A DNA stretch of 64,000 nucleotides from Sideroxydans sp. (GTDB taxonomy: Bacteria > Pseudomonadota > Gammaproteobacteria > Burkholderiales > Gallionellaceae): the NCBI GenBank assembly GCA_027310665.1, contig DAIDAJ010000036.1, positions 1 through 64,000 of the forward strand, read 5' to 3'. A program made the translations under genes and the position numbers. How positions within the stretch are numbered: position 1 is the first letter of the stretch; every line of letters starts with the position of its first letter. Below the pieces are notes generated by a model. That model was not told the origin of the DNA, ran no database searches, and was given only the letters and a program-made list of their open reading frames with translations. Of this stretch, positions 8,087 through 18,165 are shown piece after piece.

Positions 8087-9979
8087 TTACTCGTAAGCTC
8101 CAATACTTGGAGAAACAGATCTTGCTGCATTTGTTATGTCTGTCGCAGGCGCATTCGCAGCATTGCCGGTACCAACCAGCGGCAATCCTACAGGTGTAAA
8201 ATACGGCGCGAATAATTGTGCACCTGTCTTGGTTTCATCCAAAGCAGGGATAGTCAGAGGGGTTGAGAACGACCAGCCAGGATTTGCATAAGTTGATGCG
8301 TTAACAGTATCAAATCCTGTACCTGATAAGCCCGCTGTTGCGGCATATGCTTGCCATGCAGCCAATAAATAAAATGTTGTTTGACCATCAAATACCCATT
8401 TTGCAGAACTATCATTTGAATAGCAATTATTGTTATTGATGAATGCGTATGATGCCAATGGTAATGAGTAAGTAAAGCAATTAACTTTATTTGATCCATG
8501 AGTTGACCCAGCGTACATCACCGTGTTATTGGCGATAATATGGCCAGTGCCTTCAAGGCCAACCACTACGCCACCACTTGGCATGCCTTGCGTATTGTTC
8601 GTGTCATAATAAACTGTGTTATTAACTATTTTGACATTATTCTCAACCATATCTTGTGCACGAGCAAGTGTGCCTGGACTTGAGATGCCACCACCTGCCT
8701 GATTGTTTTGGAATATTATTAGATTGTTTTCTATTACGCAGCTCGGGCATGTAGATATAGCAATTCCTAAATTTCCACTGTTAACAATTATGTTGTTAGA
8801 AAATACTGCATTTGCCAGGAAGATAGGATGTGCTGCAAGCGTTGTGTTGGTAAATGAAATGCCCCAGCATCCAGCCCCAACGGCCGTTGGCGACTCAGCA
8901 ATGACATTCCCACTAACTACCAATCCTGTCACTGCGACATGGCCAGATAGTGCAGTCCCGTTACACATTGTTCCAGCACTGATTCCGGTGACATAGTTTC
9001 CTACTATAGAAATATTGGATACTGGTATCTGTTGATTAGAGAGGTAGATTGCATGATCGTAGATAGTGTCACTACCCGTGTCGATAAATGAATTATAGTT
9101 AATTATTAGGTTGGAGCTTACCCCCAAATATCCATCGCTTAAGTTATTAGCGAAATGATTACCGATGATGGTTATATTGCTAGTGCTATCCATAGCGTCA
9201 TTTACACCAATACCAAAACCGACTATGTCATTATTCTCTATAGTGATGTCATGTATTGGCTGTGTAGAGGAATTAAGGCTACTGTTGTAATAAAGATAGA
9301 ATCCTCTACTGAAACCATCTGGAGGACTTTGGGTTCCCTGCAATCTAAGGTTCATGATCCGGTACCCCCCTCCCCCATTGACCGTTGAAATCATAGAGTA
9401 GCTATTACCACCACTTTTGGGTGGATTATTGAGAATTGGCTTTGCCCCAGTACCGCCAACGGGATATTCTCTTAGCTCGTTGCAAATACTTCCGATTGGG
9501 CATGTACTGTTTGCTGCAAGTGATATTCCGTTATACCCCAGACCAACAGGAGTAAAAGATCCGCCCTGGCAGAGAGCAGCGGTTCTATGTGCTCCACCAT
9601 TTAACCAAGTACGCGCCGCATTGATCGTCTGATACGGAGAAGCCTGCGTACCATTTCCAGTGGTGTCACTTCCCTGCATAGAGCCTGCTGCAGCGCAAGA
9701 TTGGTTTGGCCCACTACAATCACAATAATATTGAACACTGTTGCCTGAAAGATAAGGGGTGGATACGGCATCACATTGTGCTTTGGCAATACTGCCTATT
9801 GCAGGTTGAGGCGTACAATGCAGAATTGGCAGAATTGCCCAACTTGGGCCATTGCTGGTGCTAGTGCCGTCAGGAATAAGCCCCCCGCCGCAAGAAGTTG
9901 TGAGACCTGAAATTGCGAATAGCGCCACAAAAGCGATTAGTGAATGAGTCTTGGATCCACCCGTTTCGTTATTTCTCAT
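8087..9979 (-). CDS. Right-handed parallel beta-helix lipoprotein
   Basis: A 630-residue secreted protein. The N-terminal signal SLIAFVALFAISGLTTSC has a lipobox-like TTSC, so it is probably lipidated. From about residue 190 onward there are repeated short strands rich in asparagine turns (ITIENNDIVGFG, ITIIGNHFANN, ISIVGNYVTG, KIVNNTVYY), the pattern of a PbH1/pectate-lyase-like beta helix. Such folds are common in polysaccharide lyases, epimerases and adhesins. No catalytic site is recognisable, so it may modify, cleave or bind the local polysaccharide. It is flanked by a methyltransferase and a GT2 gene on the same strand. Confidence 0.72.
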   Translation of the reverse strand: MRNNETGGSKTHSLIAFVALFAISGLTTSCGGGLIPDGTSTSNGPSWAILPILHCTPQPAIGSIAKAQCDAVSTPYLSGNSVQYYCDCSGPNQSCAAAGSMQGSDTTGNGTQASPYQTINAARTWLNGGAHRTAALCQGGSFTPVGLGYNGISLAANSTCPIGSICNELREYPVGGTGAKPILNNPPKSGGNSYSMISTVNGGGGYRIMNLRLQGTQSPPDGFSRGFYLYYNSSLNSSTQPIHDITIENNDIVGFGIGVNDAMDSTSNITIIGNHFANNLSDGYLGVSSNLIINYNSFIDTGSDTIYDHAIYLSNQQIPVSNISIVGNYVTGISAGTMCNGTALSGHVAVTGLVVSGNVIAESPTAVGAGCWGISFTNTTLAAHPIFLANAVFSNNIIVNSGNLGIAISTCPSCVIENNLIIFQNNQAGGGISSPGTLARAQDMVENNVKIVNNTVYYDTNNTQGMPSGGVVVGLEGTGHIIANNTVMYAGSTHGSNKVNCFTYSLPLASYAFINNNNCYSNDSSAKWVFDGQTTFYLLAAWQAYAATAGLSGTGFDTVNASTYANPGWSFSTPLTIPALDETKTGAQLFAPYFTPVGLPLVGTGNAANAPATDITNAARSVSPSIGAYE

Positions 9980-10136
9980 GGCTATGTCCTCACAATAGTT
10001 GCTGAATTTTACTCAGAATAGCTGATGACTTTAATGTCGAATATTTAAGCATCAATATTTGCTAAATGCCTATCTCATTAGTAAGCATGCCGAGAATCAT
10101 ATCCTTTATTATCACACCATATGCGATTATGGATAC

Positions 10137-11123
10137 TTACAATTTGTATTCGATCAAATGTGCCTTTTTCCCTGCTAGCCTATTGTAAAGATAACTCAAT
10201 TGCCCATGCGCCTCAGGAAACTTGCCCAGCATCAAAAAAAAAGCATGCAACCAGTTTTTCTTCATGGATTGTGTACCGCGCATTGCAAGACGAAAAAACT
10301 GCAATGGATAGATCAGCAGAACCGACAAGCCCAGCTTACCTAAGATAAGAATTGAACTGATAGCAAGTAAAGGTATCACCACCCCCCATATCCAGACACG
10401 CCGAGACTCATTCACCCGATGCCGTTCCGGTGTCCTGCCATGCAAATGCGCACCCTCTGCATACGCGTATCCACAGCGGCGAGACCGCTTCCACCATTGC
10501 CCAAAACGGATAATTGCAGCGTCGTGCAATGTCATTGCATCGTCCAGTCGCCAAATTTTCCAGCCTGCCGCACGTAATCTGACACATAGCTCTGGCTCTT
10601 CACCTGCAATCAAATCCGGACGGAAGCCATGCACCTTTTCAAACGCGTCTACGCGCATTAGCGCATCGCCACCACATGCTTTAGCCTCACCTATTGGCGT
10701 GTCCCACTCCATATCACACAACGCATTATAGATGGATTTCTCAGGATAGCGCTCGCGTCGACGTCCACATACGGCAGCGACCCCGGGGTTAGCGTCGAGG
10801 AAATTTACAGCATTTTCCAACCATGTCGCTGATACTTCGCAATCACCATCCACAAACTGGACATAATCGCACGATGGATAGAGTTTTCTCATCCGCTCAA
10901 ATCCCTCGTTCCTGGCTCGCGCCGCAGTGAAGGATACAGCCATATTTAAACTCACAACGTCCGCCCCCAGACTTCGGGCCGCAGTCACCGAATCGTCTGT
11001 TGAACCTGAATCAACATAGACGAGTTTGGTCGATTGAATCTTCAAAGATGTGAGGCAACGCACGAGGCGAGCGCCCTCATTTCGGCCAATGATGACAACC
11101 CCGATGTGTTTTGCGTCCATCAC
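10137..11123 (-). CDS. Glycosyltransferase family 2
   Basis: A 328-residue GT-A enzyme with GVVIIGRNEGARLVRCL, YVDSGSTDDSV and the DxD-like FVDGDCEVS segment, followed by AGEEPELCVRLRAAGWKI, where an acidic catalytic-base motif is expected. A hydrophobic pair (VWIWGVVIPLLAISSILIL) near residue 245 indicates membrane association. The start codon overlaps the stop of the acetyltransferase gene by 4 bp (ATGA), so they are coupled in one operon running 16.3 to 10.1 kb. Specificity is unknown. Confidence 0.82.
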   Translation of the reverse strand: MMDAKHIGVVIIGRNEGARLVRCLTSLKIQSTKLVYVDSGSTDDSVTAARSLGADVVSLNMAVSFTAARARNEGFERMRKLYPSCDYVQFVDGDCEVSATWLENAVNFLDANPGVAAVCGRRRERYPEKSIYNALCDMEWDTPIGEAKACGGDALMRVDAFEKVHGFRPDLIAGEEPELCVRLRAAGWKIWRLDDAMTLHDAAIIRFGQWWKRSRRCGYAYAEGAHLHGRTPERHRVNESRRVWIWGVVIPLLAISSILILGKLGLSVLLIYPLQFFRLAMRGTQSMKKNWLHAFFLMLGKFPEAHGQLSYLYNRLAGKKAHLIEYKL

Positions 11124-11641
11124 AGATTATTCGTTTGAATTTTGCTTCTAGCCTTAATTGCCGCCGGTACGCCCACTGCAATGGAATTATCCGGCACATC
11201 TGAGATAACAACTGCGTTGGCACCAATCAGCACATTGTTGCCTATCCTTATCTTGCCAAGCACTTTAGCTCCTGCGCCAATATCCACATTGTTTCCAATA
11301 ATTGGAGCTCCCGGCTCCTCTACGTTTTTAAGTCCGACGACGACACCATTTCGAATCCGGCAATGATCTCCGAACTTGGCGTAACCGCTGACTACAATTC
11401 CGCCAAAGTGGTCAATAATAAATCCTTTCCCAATTTCAACCTCACAAGGCAAGTCGATACCGGCAATTATCTGAATAAATTTGTGGAGGACTTTGTAAAT
11501 GAGTGAGAAGAATTTTCGCAATAATACTGGTCGAACACGATAGCGCCAACGACCGAAACGATACACAAGCATCACCCAGAATCCTTGCGCCCCGAAATCC
11601 CCCTGGTAGGTTTTGAAATCCTGTTTGATGTTATTAAACAT
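11120..11641 (-). CDS. Serine O-acetyltransferase-like hexapeptide acyltransferase
   Basis: A 173-residue left-handed beta-helix acetyltransferase. The hexapeptide repeats are clear: CEVEIGKGFIIDHFGGIVVS, IGNNVDIGAGAKVLGKI and IGNNVLIGANAVVISDVP, ending in the VGVPAAIKAR tail typical of CysE/WcaB-like enzymes. It is shorter than true CysE (about 270 residues) and lies inside a glycosyltransferase operon. It therefore more likely acetylates a sugar or precursor than serine. It is coupled to the downstream GT2 gene by a 4-bp overlap. Confidence 0.78.
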   Translation of the reverse strand: MFNNIKQDFKTYQGDFGAQGFWVMLVYRFGRWRYRVRPVLLRKFFSLIYKVLHKFIQIIAGIDLPCEVEIGKGFIIDHFGGIVVSGYAKFGDHCRIRNGVVVGLKNVEEPGAPIIGNNVDIGAGAKVLGKIRIGNNVLIGANAVVISDVPDNSIAVGVPAAIKARSKIQTNNL

Positions 11642-11649
11642 GGATCCAG

Positions 11650-12747
11650 TTACCGTGATTCGACTGCATTCAGTATTTCGAGAATTTTGTTTGATACAAA
11701 TTGCATATCCGCCAACTCAACCTGGACAGAATATCTGTTGGCAAGTCTATCTATAGCCGTTTTGTTTGTGATATATGGTGCACTGTCGATCTCTGCGATC
11801 TTGTTCATGACTGCGTTAACAAATGTCCTGATATCTCCAGAATAAATCTCGGTAAATATTTCCTTGTCCCAATATTCCTTTGCGCCCTCACCGGTGTAGC
11901 CAATGACCTGACAACCGGACAATGCGGCTTCTACTGGTGGCAATGGACATCCCTCAAATTCACTAAAAGAAAGAAATATTTTTGATTTGCCAAGAATGGC
12001 CGCAACACCATCCTCGTCCAGGCCGTCAATGGCTACTATCCGCCAATGTGTGGGTATCTTCTTGTTAAGAAAGAACGTGACAAGCCCAGAATGTCTTTTT
12101 AACTTTCGGGGCATATAGCAAATTATATTTTCTTTTTTTTGACTCGCGACAAATTGGTCCGAGTTAACCGAGTAATGAACCCGTCTTATTTTGTCCGCGC
12201 ATTCAGGAAAAGCCATTTTGATACACTCCACCGAGTCGTCGGATATGGCAAGGATCAACGCTGAATTCTTGTAAGCAGCATCAAGTTCATCTCCGTTGTT
12301 AAGACTGGCCGAGTATCCATTCTGAACATAAATGCCATATTTAACCCCCAAATTATACAAAAGCTTGGCATGCGGAACCGCCCAAAACTCGGGAATCATT
12401 ACAAAATCATCCGTGCGACTAAATTCCAGGCTTCTGTTGATTGTCGCTCCATGAACAAACCATGAACACCGAAAATTCGGACTGAGTGGGTGCAAAACAT
12501 TTGCAGCGACCGGCCCCTTTAACGCACTAATTATGGCTGCTTGGTTGTAAATGACCTTGATACCGCCAATTGGCACATTCGTAGCAGGAGATAAAAAAAC
12601 AATTGATTTCTGCTTCACACCATTCTTTTCTGCATTAATCGCAGAGTATTCTGGCAACAACTTGTTCAGCTTTATCTTTCGATAGTTGCCTACAATTGAA
12701 GTTTGTCCCAGCCATCTGCGAACAACCTCATAAAAAGACTGTGCCAT
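11650..12747 (-). CDS. Glycosyltransferase, GT4-like
   Basis: A 365-residue protein. SIVFLSPATNVPIGGIKVIYNQA near the N-terminus and the C-terminal KIFLSFSEFEGCPLPPVEAALSGCQVIGYTGEGAKEYW match the GT4-type donor domain, with an acidic pair in EFEGCPLPPVEA. The middle contains CYMPRKLKRHSG, seen in capsular glycosyltransferases that bind the donor between two Rossmann domains. It lies 8 bp upstream of the acetyltransferase gene in the same operon. Sugar and linkage are unknown. Confidence 0.75.
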   Translation of the reverse strand: MAQSFYEVVRRWLGQTSIVGNYRKIKLNKLLPEYSAINAEKNGVKQKSIVFLSPATNVPIGGIKVIYNQAAIISALKGPVAANVLHPLSPNFRCSWFVHGATINRSLEFSRTDDFVMIPEFWAVPHAKLLYNLGVKYGIYVQNGYSASLNNGDELDAAYKNSALILAISDDSVECIKMAFPECADKIRRVHYSVNSDQFVASQKKENIICYMPRKLKRHSGLVTFFLNKKIPTHWRIVAIDGLDEDGVAAILGKSKIFLSFSEFEGCPLPPVEAALSGCQVIGYTGEGAKEYWDKEIFTEIYSGDIRTFVNAVMNKIAEIDSAPYITNKTAIDRLANRYSVQVELADMQFVSNKILEILNAVESR

Positions 12748-12828
12748 TCAATATTCACCTTTCATATTTAGCCTCTTTATCGCACGTCGATCAAAATTGA
12801 GGCGCTCTCGTTTGGCCAAATTCAAAAC

Positions 12829-13776
12829 TTAATGTATAGGCTTCTTGCCCATTTGAGTGCGAATAAAACAGCTCCAAACCAGAATGGAATGAGTTACGTG
12901 CACGAAAATCCATCGAGGGCGTCTTAATTTAACTATGTTCTTTAGCAAAAGAATACTATCCGCAAGTGTAGAAAGAAACACATCAACAAAGACGGCACGT
13001 AACCCATGGTTCTTGTAAAAATAGAGCAATTCACTCTCAATCTTCAGCGATTCGATCTGTCGACCACTCGAAGTAATTTCTCCTTCTGATTTCGCACTTT
13101 CCCCGCCAAGGTGTACAACCGAGCTATATGGGAAGTATGTTACCTGCCAACCAGCTTTCTTTGCTGAAAGACAGTGATCGATCTCTTCGTAATACAGAAA
13201 ATAGCGGGAATCCATAAGCCCTACCTGGTCAATGACTTCTTTTCTGATCAGGAAATAGCAACCCGGCACCCAATCGCAATTTCTGACAGTAGCATGGTCC
13301 CAAGACATCTCATCCACCATGGCAGAATGCTTAAAAATTCGTTTGAGGCCAGTGCGATTGAGGAAAATATTCCAAGGTGTCGGAAAGTAGCGGCATGAAG
13401 GTTGAAGCACGCCATCTCGTCCAACCAGCCTGACGCCAAGAATGCCGCACTGTGGGTTGGCATCCATGTATTGGATTGTTTTGGATATAGTGTCAGGTTC
13501 CACGAATGCATCGGTATTCAATAAAAGAACATACCGGCTTTTTATATATGGCAATGCTTGATTATTGGCACGCCCAAAACCGACATTTTTCTCATTCTCA
13601 ATGAGTTTAATTTTGGGGTATTCGCTGAGAAGTATTTCTGCAGAATGATCATTTGAATCATTATCGACAATGATGACTTCCATTTCGACCTCATGTGTTG
13701 AGGCAAAAAGATGACTGAGTGCCATTTTCGTCATTTCTATCGTATTGTAACTAACAAGAATCACGGAAATATCCAA
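12829..13776 (-). CDS. Glycosyltransferase family 2 (rhamnosyltransferase-like)
   Basis: A 315-residue GT-A enzyme of the WbbL/rhamnosyltransferase type. It shows ISVILVSYNTIEMTKMAL, VIIVDNDSNDHSAEIL, KNVGFGRANNQAL, then LLLNTDAFVEPDT (the DxD-equivalent) and YYEEIDHCLSAKKAGWQVTY near the catalytic base. The C-terminus has a hydrophobic stretch (THSILVWSCFI). It sits in the minus-strand operon between two other glycosyltransferase genes. Rhamnose as donor is a family tendency, not shown here. Confidence 0.8.
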   Translation of the reverse strand: MDISVILVSYNTIEMTKMALSHLFASTHEVEMEVIIVDNDSNDHSAEILLSEYPKIKLIENEKNVGFGRANNQALPYIKSRYVLLLNTDAFVEPDTISKTIQYMDANPQCGILGVRLVGRDGVLQPSCRYFPTPWNIFLNRTGLKRIFKHSAMVDEMSWDHATVRNCDWVPGCYFLIRKEVIDQVGLMDSRYFLYYEEIDHCLSAKKAGWQVTYFPYSSVVHLGGESAKSEGEITSSGRQIESLKIESELLYFYKNHGLRAVFVDVFLSTLADSILLLKNIVKLRRPRWIFVHVTHSILVWSCFIRTQMGKKPIH

Positions 13777-13878
13777 GGTATTGTTTCCAAAAATTCGTTC
13801 ACTAAGAATTAGAAGGATTCTGATATGGCAAATACAACTGGCTATCCAAGACTCTGGCGCCGACTGATCAATTTTGCC

Positions 13879-14838
13879 TTAATTGATTTTTTTTACCGGC
13901 TTTATCAGTAATGCCAGCAAATTTTTCCAAACCCCCAAGTCGAGTGGAGAATGCACTAGCGCACGAAACCCCATGCCAACAGCCCTGATCTTATTGCCTG
14001 CCGCCTTCTCACGCCACGCTGTTCCCAGTAACATACCTTGAATCTGTCGGGCCGCAGTACCTGCTTTGTCCGACAGCACTTCCGGTGGCTGCGGTGGATT
14101 TCCCCTCTGTAATGCATCTTGCCCCAATGCTTTGCGTTGTAGCTGAAACTGGCGTGCAGTCTCTTCAAAAAATTCACGCCTTATATTTCCTTGCGTATGT
14201 GTCATCGAAGCATCGTGCAAGCGGTACAAATAGAACGAAGACGGCAAATACATTACCTTGGCCACCTCTCCAAACCGGAGCTGGAAGTCAATATCACATG
14301 AAGTCTCAAAATATGTCCTGAAGCCACCAAAGTTATGAAGTGCGCTTTTACGAAGCGCATAGGAACACAAAGTCGTTCTGGTTTTTCCTGAATTCAATTC
14401 ATCGGTAATATCTTCAGGCGTATCGCATGCGACCAACGTGGACACCAGCCGCCCCGCTGTATCAATGGTAGTAAAGCCTCCACAAACGGCAGCGTATTCG
14501 GGGTTGGCATCGAGCCATACGAGCTGATCTTCAATGCGACCTGCAGGGTATAAATCGTCAGCATCGCATTGCATAACAACATTCCCCCTGGCGACCGCAA
14601 GACCAACATTCAAGCAAGCAGACAGCCCCTTCCCCGGGCCATCAACAATGCGAATTCTGCGATCTGGAACACTCAGTACTTGTTCTAGCGATCGATCTGT
14701 GGACTTATCGTTGATAACAATCACTTCAATAGGTACGTTTCTTTCCAAAAGAACTGAGGCCAACGCTGAAACTACATATGGCTCTGCATTTTTCATTGGA
14801 ACTAGCACACTTACTCGCGGCACCGTCTCAACATTCAT
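13879..14838 (-). CDS. Glycosyltransferase family 2
   Basis: A 319-residue GT-A enzyme: RVSVLVPMKNAEPYVVSALAS, VIVINDKSTDRSLEQVL, the G-rich KGLSACLNVGLAVARG and the metal-binding MQCDADDLYPAGR. SCDIDFQLRFGEVAKVMYLP marks the acceptor side. Length and order are typical of capsule and O-antigen GT2 enzymes. It follows the flippase gene by 24 bp in the same operon. Substrates are unknown. Confidence 0.82.
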   Translation of the reverse strand: MNVETVPRVSVLVPMKNAEPYVVSALASVLLERNVPIEVIVINDKSTDRSLEQVLSVPDRRIRIVDGPGKGLSACLNVGLAVARGNVVMQCDADDLYPAGRIEDQLVWLDANPEYAAVCGGFTTIDTAGRLVSTLVACDTPEDITDELNSGKTRTTLCSYALRKSALHNFGGFRTYFETSCDIDFQLRFGEVAKVMYLPSSFYLYRLHDASMTHTQGNIRREFFEETARQFQLQRKALGQDALQRGNPPQPPEVLSDKAGTAARQIQGMLLGTAWREKAAGNKIRAVGMGFRALVHSPLDLGVWKNLLALLIKPVKKIN

Positions 14839-14862
14839 GAAGGGCTCCTAAAATGTTCCTGT

Positions 14863-16314
14863 TCAAACATGATTAAATATTTGCGTGAAATTTAACGCGA
14901 CAACGAGAACGGAGAGCGCTATAAAGGGCAAATCAATTTTGGGTTCCCACAGATCCAACTTGGCATAAATATAGGCCTGCGCCGGATAGAGCAACCATGC
15001 TACGGCGGCGGCGCTCAAGACAACGCCCCGCTCACCCAGGAAATGGTATCCAACCATCATGCCTATCCATTGAATAGCCACTTCTGCAACTAGGATCACA
15101 GTACTGAGTTTGACCATTCCTTTGGCCCACAACAATCCGTTGTAAGCCCCCCCAACCGCCCACATCATGGCCCCCATCGCCAGCATCCGAAGCATATTTC
15201 CGGACTCGGCATAACGCTGGTCATACAGCAGCCACATGAAGTGATCCCCCCATAACACAAAAAAAAGGGCTATCAACCAGCCGGGAACAATCAGCAACAA
15301 CCGGCTTCTTGCTGCCACCTCCCGCAAACGTTCTGGTCGTTCTCGAACCAATTCCGCATAGGCCGGGAATAATACTTTGGTATTCACTTGCTGGGCAATC
15401 TGCCAAAACATCGAACTCATGCCGCTGGCCAATGTAAAAAATGACAGCACCTTTACTCCCAGAAAAGCACCTAGTAGCAGCTTGTTTCCCTCACCAGCAA
15501 AAAATGTCAGAATGGAACTGACCAACATCCATTGACCGAAAACAAACAACTCCTTTACCGAATCTCGATCCCATGCAAATTTGTTGTGCGCCCCCTCCAG
15601 CAGAAAATGGCTGGCTGCCGTTTTAACAAAACCTCCGATAAGACCACCCCACACCAAAGACCAGATAGTGTGGTCGATCCACGCCCATAAAATCATCATC
15701 AGCAGCCCGATAGCTTGCGATCCAACTTCAATTAGCACCAACTTCCTCAACGCCAGTGATCGGTTAATTAAGGCCAGCTTGGTAGAGGCCAACCCTCCCA
15801 GTACTGACCCAAAACCGACAACAGGCAACAGACTAGTCAACATAGGCTGCGCATAGAATGCGGCCAAGAGTGGTGCCAGCATGCAAAGCACAACCCAAAT
15901 TATCACGCTTTGAATCACCCGCATGGTCCAGGCAGTATTGACAAAAACCGCCTCGGATCCCCGCTTGTTATGAATAATGCTAGTTACGATGCCTATATCA
16001 GAAAGCATAACCAAGCCAAAGACCACGCTTTGAACAATTGCCATGAGTCCGAAAGCTTCGGGAAATAACAGTCGAGTGAGTATAAGATTTCCGCCAAGCC
16101 GTAATGCCTGGCTCGACATATGTCCGCCAATCGTCCATCCCCCAGCATGGAGGGCTCGATGACGGAGAGATTTCCTGGCTGTCATACCTTGAGGCTTTAA
16201 TTTTTCAGATTTCATCTGATTTGAATAATAACGGGGATTGTGGCTTGCAAGGTAGCTCCGATAGTCTGCCCCAGAGATTTGGAAATTACTGTGATCTGCA
16301 GTTTCAAGGTCCAC
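14863..16314 (-). CDS. Wzx-type polysaccharide flippase (MOP superfamily)
   Basis: A polytopic inner-membrane protein of about 440-480 residues with around twelve to fourteen hydrophobic helices. It is expected to flip undecaprenyl-linked repeat units to the periplasm. GGNLILTRLLFPEAFGLMAIVQS and LSDIGIVTSIIHNKRGSEAVFVNTAW are typical of the WzxC/RfbX-like branch. It is the first gene of the minus-strand glycosyltransferase operon. The start is uncertain: the track uses a GTG at 16314, while ATGs at 16215 and 16185 would remove 33 or 43 non-conserved residues; no strong ribosome site decides it. Confidence 0.82.
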   Translation of the reverse strand: MDLETADHSNFQISGADYRSYLASHNPRYYSNQMKSEKLKPQGMTARKSLRHRALHAGGWTIGGHMSSQALRLGGNLILTRLLFPEAFGLMAIVQSVVFGLVMLSDIGIVTSIIHNKRGSEAVFVNTAWTMRVIQSVIIWVVLCMLAPLLAAFYAQPMLTSLLPVVGFGSVLGGLASTKLALINRSLALRKLVLIEVGSQAIGLLMMILWAWIDHTIWSLVWGGLIGGFVKTAASHFLLEGAHNKFAWDRDSVKELFVFGQWMLVSSILTFFAGEGNKLLLGAFLGVKVLSFFTLASGMSSMFWQIAQQVNTKVLFPAYAELVRERPERLREVAARSRLLLIVPGWLIALFFVLWGDHFMWLLYDQRYAESGNMLRMLAMGAMMWAVGGAYNGLLWAKGMVKLSTVILVAEVAIQWIGMMVGYHFLGERGVVLSAAAVAWLLYPAQAYIYAKLDLWEPKIDLPFIALSVLVVALNFTQIFNHV

Positions 16315-16549
16315 TTATCAAGGCTAGTTGGCTAGCTACAAATGCAGCTGGTTCAATATATGGTACTACCTGTTTTATAATCTCTCGTACTTATATTACC
16401 GATTCATCCAATGACGAGGGATTGGCAAACCTCCTATGTGAAACACTAAAGTATGTCTGACAGATACAGTCAAATTATTCGTGTCATTTTCTTGCAAGGC
16501 ATACAATACTTAACTGGAAACCCCGATACTATACTGAAATTAACCTGAT

Positions 16550-18064
16550 ATGCCAGAACACCTCAGAGCATTAGTCGTCATTCTTATTCTAGCTGCAGTT
16601 TTTTTTACTTTTGTACGTAAATCCGCCTTATCCATTACCACTGCTACTAATTTCAGACGCAGGCGTAATATGTGGTTCGCAATAACGTTTGCGGCTTTCT
16701 TCGCAATGAATTTTTGGATGTTTCTGGCAATAGCCATACCAATGCTAATCTACGCAAACCGCCAAGAGCCCAATCCTCCCGCGCTGTATTTTTCCATCTT
16801 ATTCGCACTCCCCGTAGCTTTTTTCTTGATTTCGGGGATGGGTTTGATCAATTATTTATTCAATCTTTCGTATGCCAGGCTATTGGCGTTGCTCATTTTA
16901 TTTCCTGCTTATCTTTCTCTAAGGAAACAAAACGACACTCCCTCATTCGGGCGCACTGGCCCAGATAAGGCCTTGGCGGCTTTTCTCGCACTTGTGGTTA
17001 TACTCTCCCTACGTGAAAGCAGCCTTTCGGACAGCATGCGTCAAACTTTTTATCTGTTCATTGACATCTTTCTCCCCTATGTTGTCGTCAGCCGTTCGCT
17101 GAAGGATATGCAGACCTTTCGCGATGCTTTGCTAAGCATTTTGCTGGCGATTATGTTTCTTGCTCTTGTCGCAATTTTCGAGAGTCCAAGACATTGGCTT
17201 CTTTATTCTTCTCTGACACAATCACTTGAGCTGAATGGGGCAATGACAGGTTACCTCGGGCGGGATAGCATGCTAAGGGCAATTGCTACCGCGGGACAAC
17301 CCATTGCCTTGGGCTATCTGATGGTCGTTGGTATAGGCTTATATTTATTTCTGCAACAATCAATTCAGCAAAAATTCGCCCGCCGACTCGGAATGGCATT
17401 GTTGATTGCCGGATTAATTGCGCCTTTATCTCGTGGGCCTTGGGTTGGTTTTGTAGCCCTGTTGGTTGTTTTTATTGCAACCGGTCGTAATCCCTCTCGT
17501 CGACTTTTTACCTTGGTTATGGTGGCCATATTTAGCTTGCCCTTGATTTCAATACTCCCTGGCGGTGAAAAGGCGATCAACCTATTACCTTTTATAGGAT
17601 CAACGGAAAAAGGGAACGTTGACTACCGCTCTAACCTGCTGACAAACTCATGGATTGTTATCCAGCGCAACCCCTGGTTTGGATCAACTAATTTTCTTGA
17701 TACGCCTGAGATGGAAGCAATGCGTCAAGGTCAGCATATCATCGACATTGTCAACTCCTACATCGAAATAGCACTTGAAAATGGGTTAGTCGGTCTTGGG
17801 TTGTTTATTAGCTTTTTTGCGCTGACGCTCTTGGGAATATTCCGAGCCATGCGTTCGATTCCAGACAGGGGCAGCGAGGAATATTTGCTTGGTCGAGTAT
17901 TACTGGCCACGCTACTGTCCATTTTAGTCATCATCTTTACTGTGAGCAGTATTACGGTCGTCCCGATTGTGTACTGGCCCTTTGCGGGATTGGGGGTGGC
18001 TTATGCGCAGATGGTGCGAAATAATTCAAAGCAACAGGGTTCAACATTCAAGCGTCATACCTGA
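16550..18064 (+). CDS. O-antigen ligase/Wzy-polymerase-like membrane protein
   Basis: A 504-residue protein with many transmembrane helices and a long polar loop near residues 345-410 (STEKGNVDYRSNLLTNSWIVIQRNPWFGS). This is the arrangement of the O-antigen ligase (Wzy_C) superfamily. PLSRGPWVGFVALLVVF is a typical R-G/W-rich family segment. It likely polymerises repeat units on the periplasmic side or ligates glycan to an acceptor; the sequence alone does not separate these roles. It is divergent from the flippase operon, with a 235-bp shared upstream region containing TATAAT at about 16375. Confidence 0.75.
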   Translation: MPEHLRALVVILILAAVFFTFVRKSALSITTATNFRRRRNMWFAITFAAFFAMNFWMFLAIAIPMLIYANRQEPNPPALYFSILFALPVAFFLISGMGLINYLFNLSYARLLALLILFPAYLSLRKQNDTPSFGRTGPDKALAAFLALVVILSLRESSLSDSMRQTFYLFIDIFLPYVVVSRSLKDMQTFRDALLSILLAIMFLALVAIFESPRHWLLYSSLTQSLELNGAMTGYLGRDSMLRAIATAGQPIALGYLMVVGIGLYLFLQQSIQQKFARRLGMALLIAGLIAPLSRGPWVGFVALLVVFIATGRNPSRRLFTLVMVAIFSLPLISILPGGEKAINLLPFIGSTEKGNVDYRSNLLTNSWIVIQRNPWFGSTNFLDTPEMEAMRQGQHIIDIVNSYIEIALENGLVGLGLFISFFALTLLGIFRAMRSIPDRGSEEYLLGRVLLATLLSILVIIFTVSSITVVPIVYWPFAGLGVAYAQMVRNNSKQQGSTFKRHT

Positions 18065-18165
18065 AATATCCAGAATTTACGCAATATCGATTCTGGCAGA
18101 GGCGATGACTGTTCAATTGATATTGCTGCTTTGAAACCGTCTCTTTAATTCACTAACTGTCAATG

